Source: Halicephalobus mephisto (taxonomy: Eukaryota > Nematoda > Chromadorea > Rhabditida > Panagrolaimidae). From it: a stretch of DNA of 64,000 nucleotides. Location of the stretch: NCBI GenBank assembly GCA_009193035.1, contig SWDT01000086.1:1-64000 (forward strand), read 5' to 3'. The notes under the pieces were generated by a model, which did no database searches, was not told the origin of the DNA, and worked only from the letters and a program-made list of their open reading frames with translations. Position 1 is the stretch's first letter; each line of letters starts with the position of its first letter. A program made the translations under genes and the position numbers. Shown piece after piece: positions 8,300 through 19,026 of the stretch.

Positions 8300-10300
8300 A
8301 TGCAGCGACTGGATTGCCACGTGAAAAACTACGCTTGGGGCAAGGACGGGGAAGCCTCTGAGGTCGCCAGACTCTTTGCCGCAGGGCATCCTGACCACAA
8401 AATCGGGCATCAAACACCGTATGCAGAGCTCTGGATGGGGACTCATCCGGATGGACCGGCAAAAGTCAGAACATCATCCGAAAATTTATCCAGAGTAATT
8501 GCAAAATCTGATTGGATAAACAACAACGATAAAAAAAAAGAAATTCATTTGCCTTTTATAATGAAGATTATGTCCATAAAACACACTTTGTCCCTCCAGG
8601 TCCACCCCACGAAGGAACAGGCCGTCCGGCTCCACGCCAAGGACCCCCTCAACTACCCCGACAGACACCACAAACCCGAACTCGCCTACGCTCTGACCAG
8701 ATTCGAACTTCTTTGTGGATTTCGGCCGGCTTCTGAAATCATAAACAACATGAAGGCTTTTCCTGAATTGAGAAAAATCATGGGAGAAGAAGCTTCTGGA
8801 ATTTTCGAAAATTTATTCAAACAAGGAATGAGTCAAGAATCTCCCGAAATGAAAAAAGCACTAAGAAGATGTTTTTCGAACATGCTTTATCGACAACGTG
8901 AATCCCAATTTGTCAACGAACAATTGAAAAATTTCTACAAAAAAATCGAAAATGGAGTCAGAGGAAGTTTGATCGAGGACACTATCCCTGTTCTGGAATC
9001 CATGAGGAAGCACTTTCCTGGAGACGTCGGCTGCTTCTCGCCCCTGTATCTGAACCACATGATCCTGCAACCCGGGGAATGCTGCTTCTACGCCGCTGAG
9101 GAGCTCCATGCTTATTTAAGTGGAGGTTAGTATTTAAAAAATAAAAAAAACCAAAAAATAATTAAAAAATAATTAAAAAAAACCAAAAAAATGTTAAAAA
9201 AATAATAAAAAAAACCGAAAAATGTTTAAAAAATAATAGAAAAAACCAAAAAAATGTTAAAAAATAATAGAAAAAATCAAAAATCTTCAAAAATTATATA
9301 AAAAAACCAAAAAACTTTAGAAAATAATATTAAAAATTTATATTTTTATTAAGTTTTTGAAATTTTTAGGAATTTAGGTAAAAAGAAGAAGAAAAATTAG
9401 AAAATTGCCAGATTTGCCATTTTTTATTTTTATTCGCCCTTGCGCGGGAATTCGAAAATTGCAAAAACCTTACTATTATGAAAAAGTAAAAATTTCAATT
9501 TTTACAAATTTTTTAATGCAAATTTTTAGGAATTTAGGTAAAAAGAAGAAAAAAAATTAGAAAATTGCCAGATTTGCCATTTTTTATTTTTATTCGCCCT
9601 TGCGCGGGAATTCGAAAATTGCAAAAAATCATATATCAATTTTTTAAAATTTAAATTTTTATCGATATATTAATTTCCATTTTCAGAATGTGTGGAATGC
9701 GTGGGATGTTCGAACAACACTATCCGGGCGGCTTTGACTCCGAAATTCGTCGACAAAGATGCGTTAATAGAAGTTTTGAATTATCGGATGACGAATCCGG
9801 AATTTTACCTAGTTCCGCCGAAGCAACTGAAGAATTACCCATGTGTGACGGAATACGCTCCTGACTGCAAAGACTTTACTCTTCATCAGATCGAGATCTC
9901 AAATCAAACCTCCCCAACCTGTCTCCCGGCTTTACACTGCGCCAGCATCATCGTCGTCGTCGAAGGCGCTGCCGACTGCGAAGGACCCCACAGACAACGG
10001 GTCCAGCGAGGAGATATCTTCTACATCCCTCCTGATAGATCTGTCAGATTCACGGATGTTCATTCAGAAAGATTGCTGGCTTACAGGACTTTCAGTTTCG
10101 AAATCGGACCGGACCACTCGAACAGAAAACAAATCATCCCCTTGGTCGAGGACAATATCCTCCCTATCAGGACGAATTCCGTTCTGGTTCCTGAACTGGA
10201 TAAATTGAAGGAGAAAATCCTCGTCGACAGGCCCAAATTCGGTCTCGAGAACGACTGCGAACTCTTCGATCTGGACGCGGACATGGACGGACTCTGTTAA
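8300..10300 (+). CDS. MPI: Mannose-6-phosphate isomerase
   Basis: Type I phosphomannose isomerase, a zinc enzyme interconverting fructose-6-phosphate and mannose-6-phosphate in the cytosol and feeding GDP-mannose and N-glycan synthesis. Exons are 8300-9125 and 9687-10300, giving 479 aa, slightly longer than the human protein. Motifs in order: NYAWG (10-14), PYAELWMGTHP (40-50), zinc ligands Gln100 and His102 in SLQVHP, Glu127 in HHKPE, His270 in ELHAYLSG, and the catalytic Arg289 in NNTIRAALTPKF, just after the splice junction. The phase-1 junction restores YLSGECVEC, matching the family. All expected active-site residues are present, so it should be functional. A polyadenylation signal lies 90 bp downstream. 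Confidence 0.96.
9130..9640. repeat. Repeats in the MPI intron, including a 161-bp direct duplication
   Basis: First half: A-rich units of the type AAAAAACCAAAAAAATGTTA. Second half: two nearly identical copies (about 9366-9466 and 9527-9627) with AATTTAGGTAAAAAGAAGAA, ATTGCCAGATTTGCCATTTT and CCTTGCGCGGGAATTCGAAA. A diverged third copy is at 49.81-49.88 kb. Confidence 0.85.
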
Positions 10301-10390
10301 TCCATTTTTCAAAGAGATTCGTTCTTTGCCGTTCTAATGTGCCTTTCATTTCCGAAAAAACACTTGCCATTGATTTTTTAAAACTGATTG

Positions 10391-10396
10391 AATAAA
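10391..10396 (+). terminator. Polyadenylation signal of MPI
   Basis: AATAAA about 90 bp after the MPI stop codon, in the expected orientation. Confidence 0.6.
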
Positions 10397-10409
10397 TTTT
10401 CAACTAAAT

Positions 10410-10670
10410 TAGGGAATTGATATATGAAAACTCATTTTTAATCATAAAAGTCATTGAATTAAAAAGTTGATATATGAAAAGCCATTTTTAATCATAAAAG
10501 TCATTGAATTAAAAAGTTGATATATGAAAACTGATTTTCAACTCAAAACCTCTTGAAGTAAAAAGCTGATATATCAAAACTCATTTTTAAACCGTTGAAG
10601 TCCGTATACCATAGATTACGTCGAAAATTCTCGAGTAGATTTAAAAATTCATATATCAAAAATCATTTTT
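10410..10670. repeat. ~60-bp tandem repeat
   Basis: Four to five units with TTGATATATGAAAACTCATT, TTTAATCATAAAAGTC and ATTGAATTAAAAAG. The last units are diverged. Confidence 0.8.
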
Positions 10671-10679
10671 GAATGGTAA

Positions 10680-11195
10680 ACAACCCTTGGGGAATCTGTA
10701 CACATCCGGGAATAATGTTGTTCGACATCGTTTTCGTCGAGAGGTCATCAGATATTTCTCAACCAGGAATGCCAATTCAGCGAACTCTAGTTTACCAAAT
10801 TTATCGTGTAATCTTTGTCCAAACCAGTTTTGCTCTTTTTGTTCGTAAAAGTTTTCTCGGAACGAAAATAGGGAAGTTACCAAACTTATCGTCCAAGGTT
10901 AAATCAGATCAGTTTTTCATCAATGAAAAATTCCTAAAACGAAACTAAAAATTTGCCGAATTTGGCACTCAATATTGAATTAAACCAGTTTTTTATAATT
11001 ATACATGTTGAAAACGGTCAAGAAAGAAGATATAAAGTTTACCAAATTTGTTGTTTAATGTTAAAAAGACCAGTTTTTCATATAAATTTTCCCGAAATCA
11101 ACGTAGCAAATTACCAAACTTGTTCAAAATATTGGCCGGACCAGTTTTCGTACATTATGGCCATGGAAATTTTCCCAAAGCGAAAATGAGGAGTG
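10680..11195. repeat. ~70-95-bp degenerate tandem repeat (CCAAACTT...CCAGTTTT)
   Basis: Units share TACCAAACTTATCGTC, then GACCAGTTTTTCAT, then a purine-rich tail with AAAATTCCTAAAACG. About five copies end shortly before the prmt-1 promoter. The two plus-strand open frames here repeat a similar peptide in each unit and are best read as repeat shadows. Confidence 0.65.
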
Positions 11196-11330
11196 TACCG
11201 TAAAGCCGCGACCGACTTTTTGCGTCTCTTTTTGAATTCTTGAAGTCGTTCTTTTTCATTCCTCACGTAATTTTTTATATAATTTTTGTTTTCGGAACAT
11301 TCTAGTAATTGGCTTAATCCTTTTAGTATC

Positions 11331-12438
<1,108 letters not shown>

Positions 12439-12607
12439 AGTATTTGTTTGTTGAGTTTTCGATATGAGTTTTTTCTTTGCAACTGTTATGCATAGAATCC
12501 TAACGAAAATAATAGTTAGAAAATTTGAAGGTGATGGAAAATGGTTGAATGCCTACTTGATTTCTGTGTTATTTTTATTTTTGTTCGTAATTTCTTGGGG
12601 TTTTCAG
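12439..12607 (+). promoter_or_regulatory. Intercistronic spacer with acceptor abutting the next ATG
   Basis: 169 bp between the prmt-1 stop and the next start. It ends in a T-rich tract and TTTTCAG directly against the ATG at 12608, the classic layout of a trans-spliced downstream operon gene. The frame is open upstream to 12464, but that stretch encodes a hydrophobic peptide unlike the protein body. Confidence 0.55.
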
Positions 12608-13465
12608 ATGGCTTCAGGATCACGTGGTCAAGGGGGCAACCGGGGAAGGAATAGACGGTTTCTGGAGAACCTCCAGCAGTCGATGGGAAGTGGTCCAGGG
12701 TTGAGAAAACAACAGAGGAGTAGACCTCAGACTTCGAATGAGGACTTGCCGAAGGATTTTGAGGATTTTTTAAGAACTCTAGAAGCGGAGAAGAAAAATA
12801 TTTCTCTTCTTGAGTTGGGTGATTACTATAAGCAGAATTACGAATCTTATGAAGATGAAAAAGTTGAAGCTATTGCTGAAAGATTGTTTAAGATTGGATT
12901 TGAAGGATCGGCGATATATGATTTTGTTTCTTTTTTGAATGTTGGATTTGTGGACGAAAGATTGCAGCAAAAAATGGCCAATGAATTTATTGTTCATGCG
13001 GCTAATTTATTTGATCTGGAGGAACCGGAACTAAGTCAATATGAGGATTTTGGGAGATTTATCGGACTTTTATTAAAAGCGAAATTTAATCGACCATTTC
13101 ATCAAATTGTGGATACAAGTAATAAATTTCTAGTTGCAGTTATGAATGTGTTTCTTGGGTTTATGTCGGAAGTACCTGGATTACTGGAATCAGAAGATAA
13201 ATTTGATCTGAAACATGCTAAATGGAAAACTGTAGCTGTTATATCGACGGTGAAAGCGTTAAATAGAAGATTATTCATGGATTATTATGAATTGAATGAC
13301 GATATATATAAATTTCTAAAAGCGATTTTGATAGATACTGATGGTAAGGAACTTGGGAAGGATTTTCGAAAAGCTTTGCTAGATGTTTTGATTGAAATGG
13401 AGAAGTATTCTGTTGCTGGAGCTCCTCCGAGCAAAACGGATGTTTCTACTCAAACGGTGGAATAA
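12608..13465 (+). CDS. Helical-repeat protein, MIF4G/PAIP1-like at best
   Basis: Single exon of 285 aa. An Arg/Gly-rich N-terminus (residues 1-50, with RGQGGNRGRNRR) is followed from about residue 55 by a predicted all-helical body (FEDFLRTLE, LGDYYKQN, AERLFKIGF, YEDFGRFIGLLLKAKF) and a short tail DVSTQTVE. The repeated amphipathic helices and the GRFIGLLL segment recall MIF4G/ARM-type domains of translation factors such as PAIP1, but I see no diagnostic signature and cannot assign it. An RGG-like N-terminus next to prmt-1 could make it a methylation substrate; that is speculation from proximity. The start at 12608 is chosen because an acceptor abuts it. AATAAA at 13503 lies downstream. Confidence 0.75.
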   Translation: MASGSRGQGGNRGRNRRFLENLQQSMGSGPGLRKQQRSRPQTSNEDLPKDFEDFLRTLEAEKKNISLLELGDYYKQNYESYEDEKVEAIAERLFKIGFEGSAIYDFVSFLNVGFVDERLQQKMANEFIVHAANLFDLEEPELSQYEDFGRFIGLLLKAKFNRPFHQIVDTSNKFLVAVMNVFLGFMSEVPGLLESEDKFDLKHAKWKTVAVISTVKALNRRLFMDYYELNDDIYKFLKAILIDTDGKELGKDFRKALLDVLIEMEKYSVAGAPPSKTDVSTQTVE

Positions 13466-13502
13466 ACAATGTTTTGCATTTTTTTGTAAGATCTCAAAAA
13501 TG

Positions 13503-13508
13503 AATAAA
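13503..13508 (+). terminator. Polyadenylation signal
   Basis: AATAAA 38 bp after the stop of the helical-repeat gene. Confidence 0.6.
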
Positions 13509-13529
13509 AAATGAACCAGTTTTGACGTT

Positions 13530-13610
13530 AATTGACCCCTTATTTCCGGTCAATGGAAAGAATAATGAACTCCGCCTTCTGACGACCTTCGGAGGATTAT
13601 TATATAATGC
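13530..13610. other. Two adjacent small stem-loops
   Basis: ATTGACC and GGTCAAT pair around a 10-nt loop, followed by CTCCG and CGGAG around a 15-nt loop, in a GC-richer patch of otherwise AT-rich DNA. This could be a transcript end or a small RNA; no family recognised. Confidence 0.25.
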
Positions 13611-13817
13611 AAAAAATTTTTTGATTATTTTAAGTTTTTAAAAAATCAAGATTTTTTTAAATCCGTCAGTTGTTACCGGAAGCGATATCCGTGTTTTGTT
13701 GTAAGATATCGATCAAGATTTAGGCCAAAGGGTAGACAATTGTTGTTTGAAAATTTTATATTTTCTAACTTTGCAGATTTTTCTCGAATTTTTTTGGGTT
13801 TTTTTCTTACGTACATA

Positions 13818-16800
13818 ATGGAAAAAATGATCATCGTTTTTTTGGTTTTGTATGTTTTTGGAATTGAAGCTTGTCGTCATGGAGGTGCTACGTATGTCAA
13901 TGGACAAGAATGGGTAAGTTGTAAAGTAATTAATTACTGTTTTTAACAATGTTTTAAAATTATGTAAATTTTAATTTTCAAAATGATTAAAATAGATAAA
14001 ATTTAAAAAATTAAATTTAAAGAAGTTTCTGAAAAGTTCGCTTAAAAATAAGCGAATTTGTTTGAAAATAAGCGAATTCGCTAGAAAATAAGCGAACTTT
14101 TTTGAAAATGAGCGAACTCGCTAAAAAATAAGTGAACTTGTTTGAAAATAAGCGAACTCGCTAAAAATTAAGCGAATTTGTTTGAAAATGAGCGAACTCG
14201 CTAGAAAATAAGCGAACTTTTTTGAAAATGAGCGGACTCGCTAAAAAATAAGTGAACTTGTTTGAAAATAAGCGAACTCGCTAAAAATTAAGCGAATTTG
14301 TTTGAAAATAAGCGAATTCGCTAGAAATTAAGCGAACTTGTTTGAAAGCAAGCGAACTCGCTAGAAAATAAGCGAACTTTTTTGAAAATAAGCGAACTCG
14401 CTAAAAATTAAGCGAATTCGCTTTTTTATTTCTTTAAATAATCAATCGGATAATTGTAATTCGTGGAAAAGCAGATTTAGTTTAAAAAAAGAATTATTAA
14501 ATTTTAAATAAATTTTTTTTCGAAAACGTGCTTAAAAAAACGAATTCGCCTGTTCTCTCGATGTATAAAATTTTGCATTCTTAGAATTTTTTATTTTTAG
14601 AAAATATTTAATAAAAATAATGAATTCTGAATAGTTATGCGACACGATATAAAATACAGTATGTACTAAGCTGAGGTACTTACTTGGAACTAAGTACTTT
14701 TTTATAAAATTACTGTAACCATATCTCATAAGTTATGAAGTACGGTATATATAAAATTCAAATATTTAACTACTTTTTTATAAAATTACTGTAACTATAT
14801 CATACAAGTTATGAAGTACGGTATATGTAAAATTCAAATATTTAACTACTTTTTTGTAAAATTACTGTAATTACACTTCATAAGCTACAGGATACGGTAC
14901 GTAGTTACAGTAATTTTGTAAAAAAGTAATTAAATGTTTGAATTTTATACATACTGTACTTTAAAACTTATGAGGTATAATTACAGTAATTTCGTAAAAA
15001 AGTAGTTAAATGTTTGAATTTTATGTATACTGTACTCCATAACTTATGAGATATGTCGGACTGAAATGTTTAAATAATTTTTTACAAAGTTACTGTAATT
15101 GTGAAAAATTTAGAAAGAAAGAGATGCCTTCATCATGAAGTGCACGATTCATCAGAATGGGTCCTGGAAAACGGAAGTTGTGGCTTGCTTGGCCCCGAAC
15201 GGGAACAAGATCCCTATTAATTCGTCTTTGGATGACGGTAACGACCAATGGAAGTGCTCGATGAACGACAGGGGGATGGTTACTCTTGTTCAGGGGGTCA
15301 ATCCGAACGCCAAATGTGACGGTCGGGATGTCGGATCACGTTGGCAAGAAAAATCCTTCGAACTTGAATGTCTTCCGGGAGGTTACAGAAAACTTCGATC
15401 ATGCGTAACTGAAGACGGACAAAAAATTCCCGTTAATGGAAGTAAAGAAATTAATGGTTTTGTTTTTATTTGTCAAAGTTTCTCAAACGGTACCGTATCC
15501 TTCCACGGACAAAAATCCATCAAAGCCCCCAAGGTATACGGTGGCAGCCAGACCACCGTCCACTGCACCGACGAACAAAACGGAGAACGTCGGGTAGGAG
15601 AACACTGGATCGAAAACCACAGATTTAACAAGACTTGTCGGGCCAACGGAGCAGTCGAGGTCGTCAACTGCATCTCCAAGGACGGAGTCCAGATTCCTCT
15701 CAACCGCCAAATCGTCAAGGACGGTTCAAGATACACGTAAGTTCGAAAAATAAAAAATTTTACAACATCTTAAACTTTAAAAAACCTAAAGTTTAAAAAT
15801 CTAAAAAATTAAAATTAAATTTAGAAATTAAAAAAATTTAAGTTTTTTTGATGATTTTTAAGAATTTTCGCGGTGGGATCAATTTTAATTTTTTTTATTA
15901 AATTTAATTCAAAATTAAAAAAATATTTTTGATGATTTTTAAGAATTTTTGTAACAAGATCAATTTTAATTTTTTAAATAATTTTTTTTATTAAATTTAA
16001 TTCGAATTTAAAAAAAGTTTTTTTTGATGATTTTTAAGAATTTTCGCGGTGGGATCAATTTTAATTTTTTTTATTAAATTAAATTCAAATTTAAAAAAAG
16101 TTTTTTAAATAATTTTTTAAAAATTTTTGTGATAGGATCAATTTTAATTTTTTAAATAATTTTTTTTATTAAATTTAATTCAAATTTAAAAAAAAGTTTT
16201 TTTTGATAATTTTTTAAAGATTTTCGTGATAGGATCAATTTTAATTTTTTAAATATAATTTATTACGCTAAATAATATTTGTTTCTGAAAATAAGTAGAT
16301 TTTTGACGATCTTTAGAACTTCCAAAATTATACGTGATTTTCTGTTTGATCATAACCGGAAATTTCTCAAACAATTGTCTAGCTAAAGATTACAAAACCA
16401 TTTTTTCCTTTTTCATCAATCAAAACTTACCAGTTCTGTCCGAAATTTTTTATTTCTTTCCGGTTTTGCCAAACCTGAAAAAGTAAAAACTTGGGTGTGG
16501 CGTCATTACGAAGATTCCAGACCTGTAGAAGACCCCTGAACGTTCATAATTTTCTTTAATAAAACGTTCTTTAAATTTCCGCTCAAAGAACCACATCAAA
16601 AACCAAAATTCATAATTAAAATTATAAATAAAAAAACTATTAAGGATAGCTAGGGTTCTCAGCAGACATAAGGGAATTGAAAGCTGCGAACGTACAAAGG
16701 AGGAAGGGTTAGAAGTAACTAGGGTTTTCAGTATACGTAAGGAAAGATGCAAAAAGTAGTTAAAGTTGTAGGTATACAGAGCGGAAAGGAGTTAACAGTA

Positions 16801-18091
16801 CTTAGGGTTATCAAAGTACGGGGGAGGAAGAAATTAGAAGTAGTTAGGGTTCTATATATACATAGGGAAAGTGGATTAGAAAAAGTTAAAGTTTTAGGTA
16901 TACATAATAGAAAAGGGGTTAACAGTACTTAGGGTTCTGAAAGTACGAGGGAGGAAGAAATTAGAAGTAGTTAGGGTTCTAAATATCATAGGGAAAGAAG
17001 TTAAAGTTGTAAGTATACAGAGAGAAAAGGGGTTAAGGGTACTTAGGGTTCTGAAGGTACAAAGAAAAGTAGTTAGGGTACTATATATACATAGGGAAAG
17101 TGAATCAGAAGAAGTTAAAGTTGTAGATATACAGAGCGGAAAGGGGTTAAGGGTACTTAGAGTTATCAAAGTACGAGGGAGGAAGAAATTAGAAGTAGTT
17201 AGAGTTCTAAATATCATATGGAAAGTGGATTAGAAGAAGTTAAAGTTTTAGGTATACAGAGCGGAAAGGGGTTAAGGGTACTTAGAGTTCTGAAAGTACA
17301 AGGGAGGAAGAAATTAGAAGTAGTTAGGATTCTATATATCATATGGAAAGTGGATTAGAAAAAGTTAAAGTTTTAGGTATATAGAGAGAAAAGGGGTTAA
17401 CAGTACTTAGAGTTATGAAAGTACAAAAGAAGAAAAAATTAAATGCAGTTAGGATTCTAAATATCATAGGGAAAGTGGATTAGAAGAAGTTAAAGTTGTA
17501 GGTATACAGAGAGAAAAGGGGTTAAAAGTAACTTAGGATTCTGTGCTTCCTCCTCCAGAAAAGCCATTGATTGAACATCTGCTGATCAAAGGACGCTCTG
17601 GGGTTAGATACCCTCATTAGCATACGTACGGACGAGAAAGACAATTGTGAAATTTTTTTAAATTCCAAAAAAATTTAAAAGTTTTTAATTTTAAACTTAA
17701 AAAATTTCCATAAAATGTTATTTCACATATTTTTTGAAATTTCTTAATTATATTCATATTTCTCTAAAATTTTAAAAATATTCCAAAAAATTTTAAATTT
17801 TAAAATTAAAAAACTTTTACAAAACAGAATTTCATATATTTTTTGAAATTTCTTAATTATGTGATATTTCTCTAAAATATCAAAAATATTCCAAAAAATT
17901 TAAAATTTAAACTTGAAAAAAATCAAAAAAAAAAAAGTACTTTTATAATTTTTTTGAAATATTTTCAACTTCGTGAAGGACTACAGTAATGACGTGATTT
18001 CAGTTGCGAAATGACTCCACAAGGAACCATCAGATTCTCCGCCGCTCCGGTCAACGACCACAAAGTCAACTTCCGCAAGTACTTTATTTGA
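13818..18091 (+). CDS. Secreted MIG-18-like (fibronectin type I-like) protein
   Basis: Exons are 13818-13913, 15114-15736 and 18004-18091; junction phases agree and the product is 268 aa. A signal peptide (MEKMIIVFLVLYVFGIEA) precedes three cysteine modules with the pattern G..Y..G..W....F...C...G......C....G..IP seen in nematode MIG-18-like proteins. Landmarks are CRHGG and GQEW, with Cys42, Cys57 and Cys80; then CDGRDVGSRW to the VTEDGQKIPVNGS segment; then CTDEQNGERRVGEHW to ISKDGVQIPL and a final Cys in exon 3. Family members are extracellular-matrix proteins; MIG-18 works with the ADAMTS protease MIG-17 in distal tip cell migration. No membrane anchor is visible. Introns of 1.2 and 2.3 kb are filled with repeats. 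Confidence 0.85.
14035..14425. repeat. ~40-bp array with AGCGAATTCGCT palindromes
   Basis: About ten alternating modules, AATAAGCGAACTCGCTA and AATAAGCGAACTTGTTTG. The AGCGAATTCGCT or AGCGAACTCGCT core is (near-)palindromic in every second module. It lies inside intron 1 of the MIG-18-like gene. Confidence 0.9.
14690..15060. repeat. Head-to-head inverted tandem repeat
   Basis: About two and a half ~75-bp units (ACTACTTTTTTATAAAATTA, CTGTAACTAT, ATAAGTTATGAAGTACGGTA, AAATTCAAATATTTA) run forward to about 14890. About two units of the reverse complement follow (TTACAGTAATTTTGTAAAAA, TTTGAATTTTATACATACTG). The whole block is a large imperfect palindrome. Confidence 0.85.
15845..16260. repeat. 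~95-bp tandem repeat in intron 2
   Basis: About five units with GATGATTTTTAAGAATTTTC, GCGGTGGGATCAATTTTAAT and TTATTAAATTTAATTCAA. Two variants of the middle segment (CGCGGTGGGATC and GTGATAGGATC) occur among the copies. Confidence 0.85.
16655..17550. repeat. ~120-bp purine-rich array rich in TTAGGGTT
   Basis: About seven units with TTAGAAGAAGTTAAAGTTGT, GGTATACAGAG, AAAAGGGGTTAAGGGTACTT, AGGGTTCTGAAAGTACGAGG and GAGGAAGAAATTAGAAGTAG. Strong purine bias on the plus strand. The open frames on both strands (16747-16932 +, 16894-17217 -) follow the repeat and are not considered genes. Confidence 0.85.
17560..18003. other. Distal part of MIG-18-like intron 2
   Basis: A short unique GC-richer patch (17545-17640) is followed by two to three AT-rich imperfect repeats with TTTTTTGAAATTTCTTAATT. 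No coding signal until the acceptor at 18003. Confidence 0.4.
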
Positions 18092-18152
18092 TCCATTATC
18101 TTACAGTTTTGGTCTCAAAACGATTATTGCATTTTTGTTAGTTTAATTAGTA

Positions 18153-18908
18153 CAAGAACCATTCTACGTAATTTTACACATTTTTGGCGCAAATTTTTCG
18201 GTATTTTCAGATTTAAAAAAGTATTTAAAATAGAATAAAGAAAATCGAGGAATTCAGAATCCGAAGAATCAGAAATTAAGGATTCAGAATCTGAAGTCGA
18301 AATTAGAAATTAAGGATTCAGAATTCAAAGTTAATCTTCGAAATTCAGAATCTGAAGTCGAATTTTAGAATTCAAAGATAATCTTCGAAATTCAAGAATT
18401 CAGAGATTCAGAATCTGAAGTTGAGTTTCAAAATCTAAAGATTCAGAATTCAAAATTGAACTTCAAAATTCAGAATTCAAAGTTAATCTTCGAAATTCAG
18501 AGATTCAGAATCCAAAGTTAATTTTCAAAATCCGAATATTTGAAATTCAAAGTTGAGCTTCAGAATCCAAAAATTCGGAACTTTAGATTCTGAAGGTCAA
18601 TTTTAGATTCTAATTTAAAATTAAAAATCTTCAGATTCTGGAGAGAAATTTTGAATTCTAATATAAAATTAAAAATTCACAGATTCTGAAGGTCAATTTT
18701 GAATTCTAATTTAAAATTAAAAATCCTTAGATTCTGGAGGTCAATTTTGAATTCTAATATAAAATTAAAAATCTTCAGATTCTGAAGGTCAATTTCTATT
18801 TTTTTTTCATATTCTGAATCTAGTTTTTTGATTACAGTATCTTAAATGTTTTTTAGAATCTGAAAATAATCGAAATTTTATACCGAAAAAAAAATTACGT
18901 AGAATGGA
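18153..18908. repeat. Degenerate repeat block bounded by inverted CCATTCTACGTAATTTT
   Basis: A 17-bp perfect inverted repeat (about 18158-18174 and 18891-18907) bounds 0.7 kb of degenerate GAATTCAGAATCTGAAG and TTAAAATTAAAAATCTTCAG units. Similarity between the ends continues inwards (TTTTCGGTAT, TTTTCAGATT), so this may be an old foldback or MITE-type element. Confidence 0.6.
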
Positions 18909-19026
18909 TCTGAATTCTCTTTGCACACCACAAAGCCCCTGAGGCTCAATCTGCTGGAAAGCCCAGATTTTGCAATTGATCGTTTATAGCTCTTATAAAT
19001 AAAATTTTCACTCGGAATTTTAATAA

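Noticed and set aside
10673..11189. Two consecutive plus-strand frames that could be a small gene before prmt-1
   Set aside because: Their peptides repeat with the 70-95 bp DNA unit and no splice or start context links them.
12464..12607. In-frame N-terminal extension of the helical-repeat protein
   Set aside because: A TTTTCAG acceptor abuts the ATG at 12608, and the extension is a hydrophobic peptide from the T-rich spacer.
14532..14729. Minus-strand frame inside MIG-18-like intron 1
   Set aside because: Low-complexity, lies in repeat sequence and has no domain or splice partner.
16747..17217. Open frames over the purine-rich array
   Set aside because: They repeat the same peptide every ~40 residues on both strands, following the 120-bp DNA unit.
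16655..17550. Interstitial telomere
   Set aside because: TTAGGGTT words are separated within a 120-bp unit and are not tandem; nematode telomere repeat is TTAGGC.
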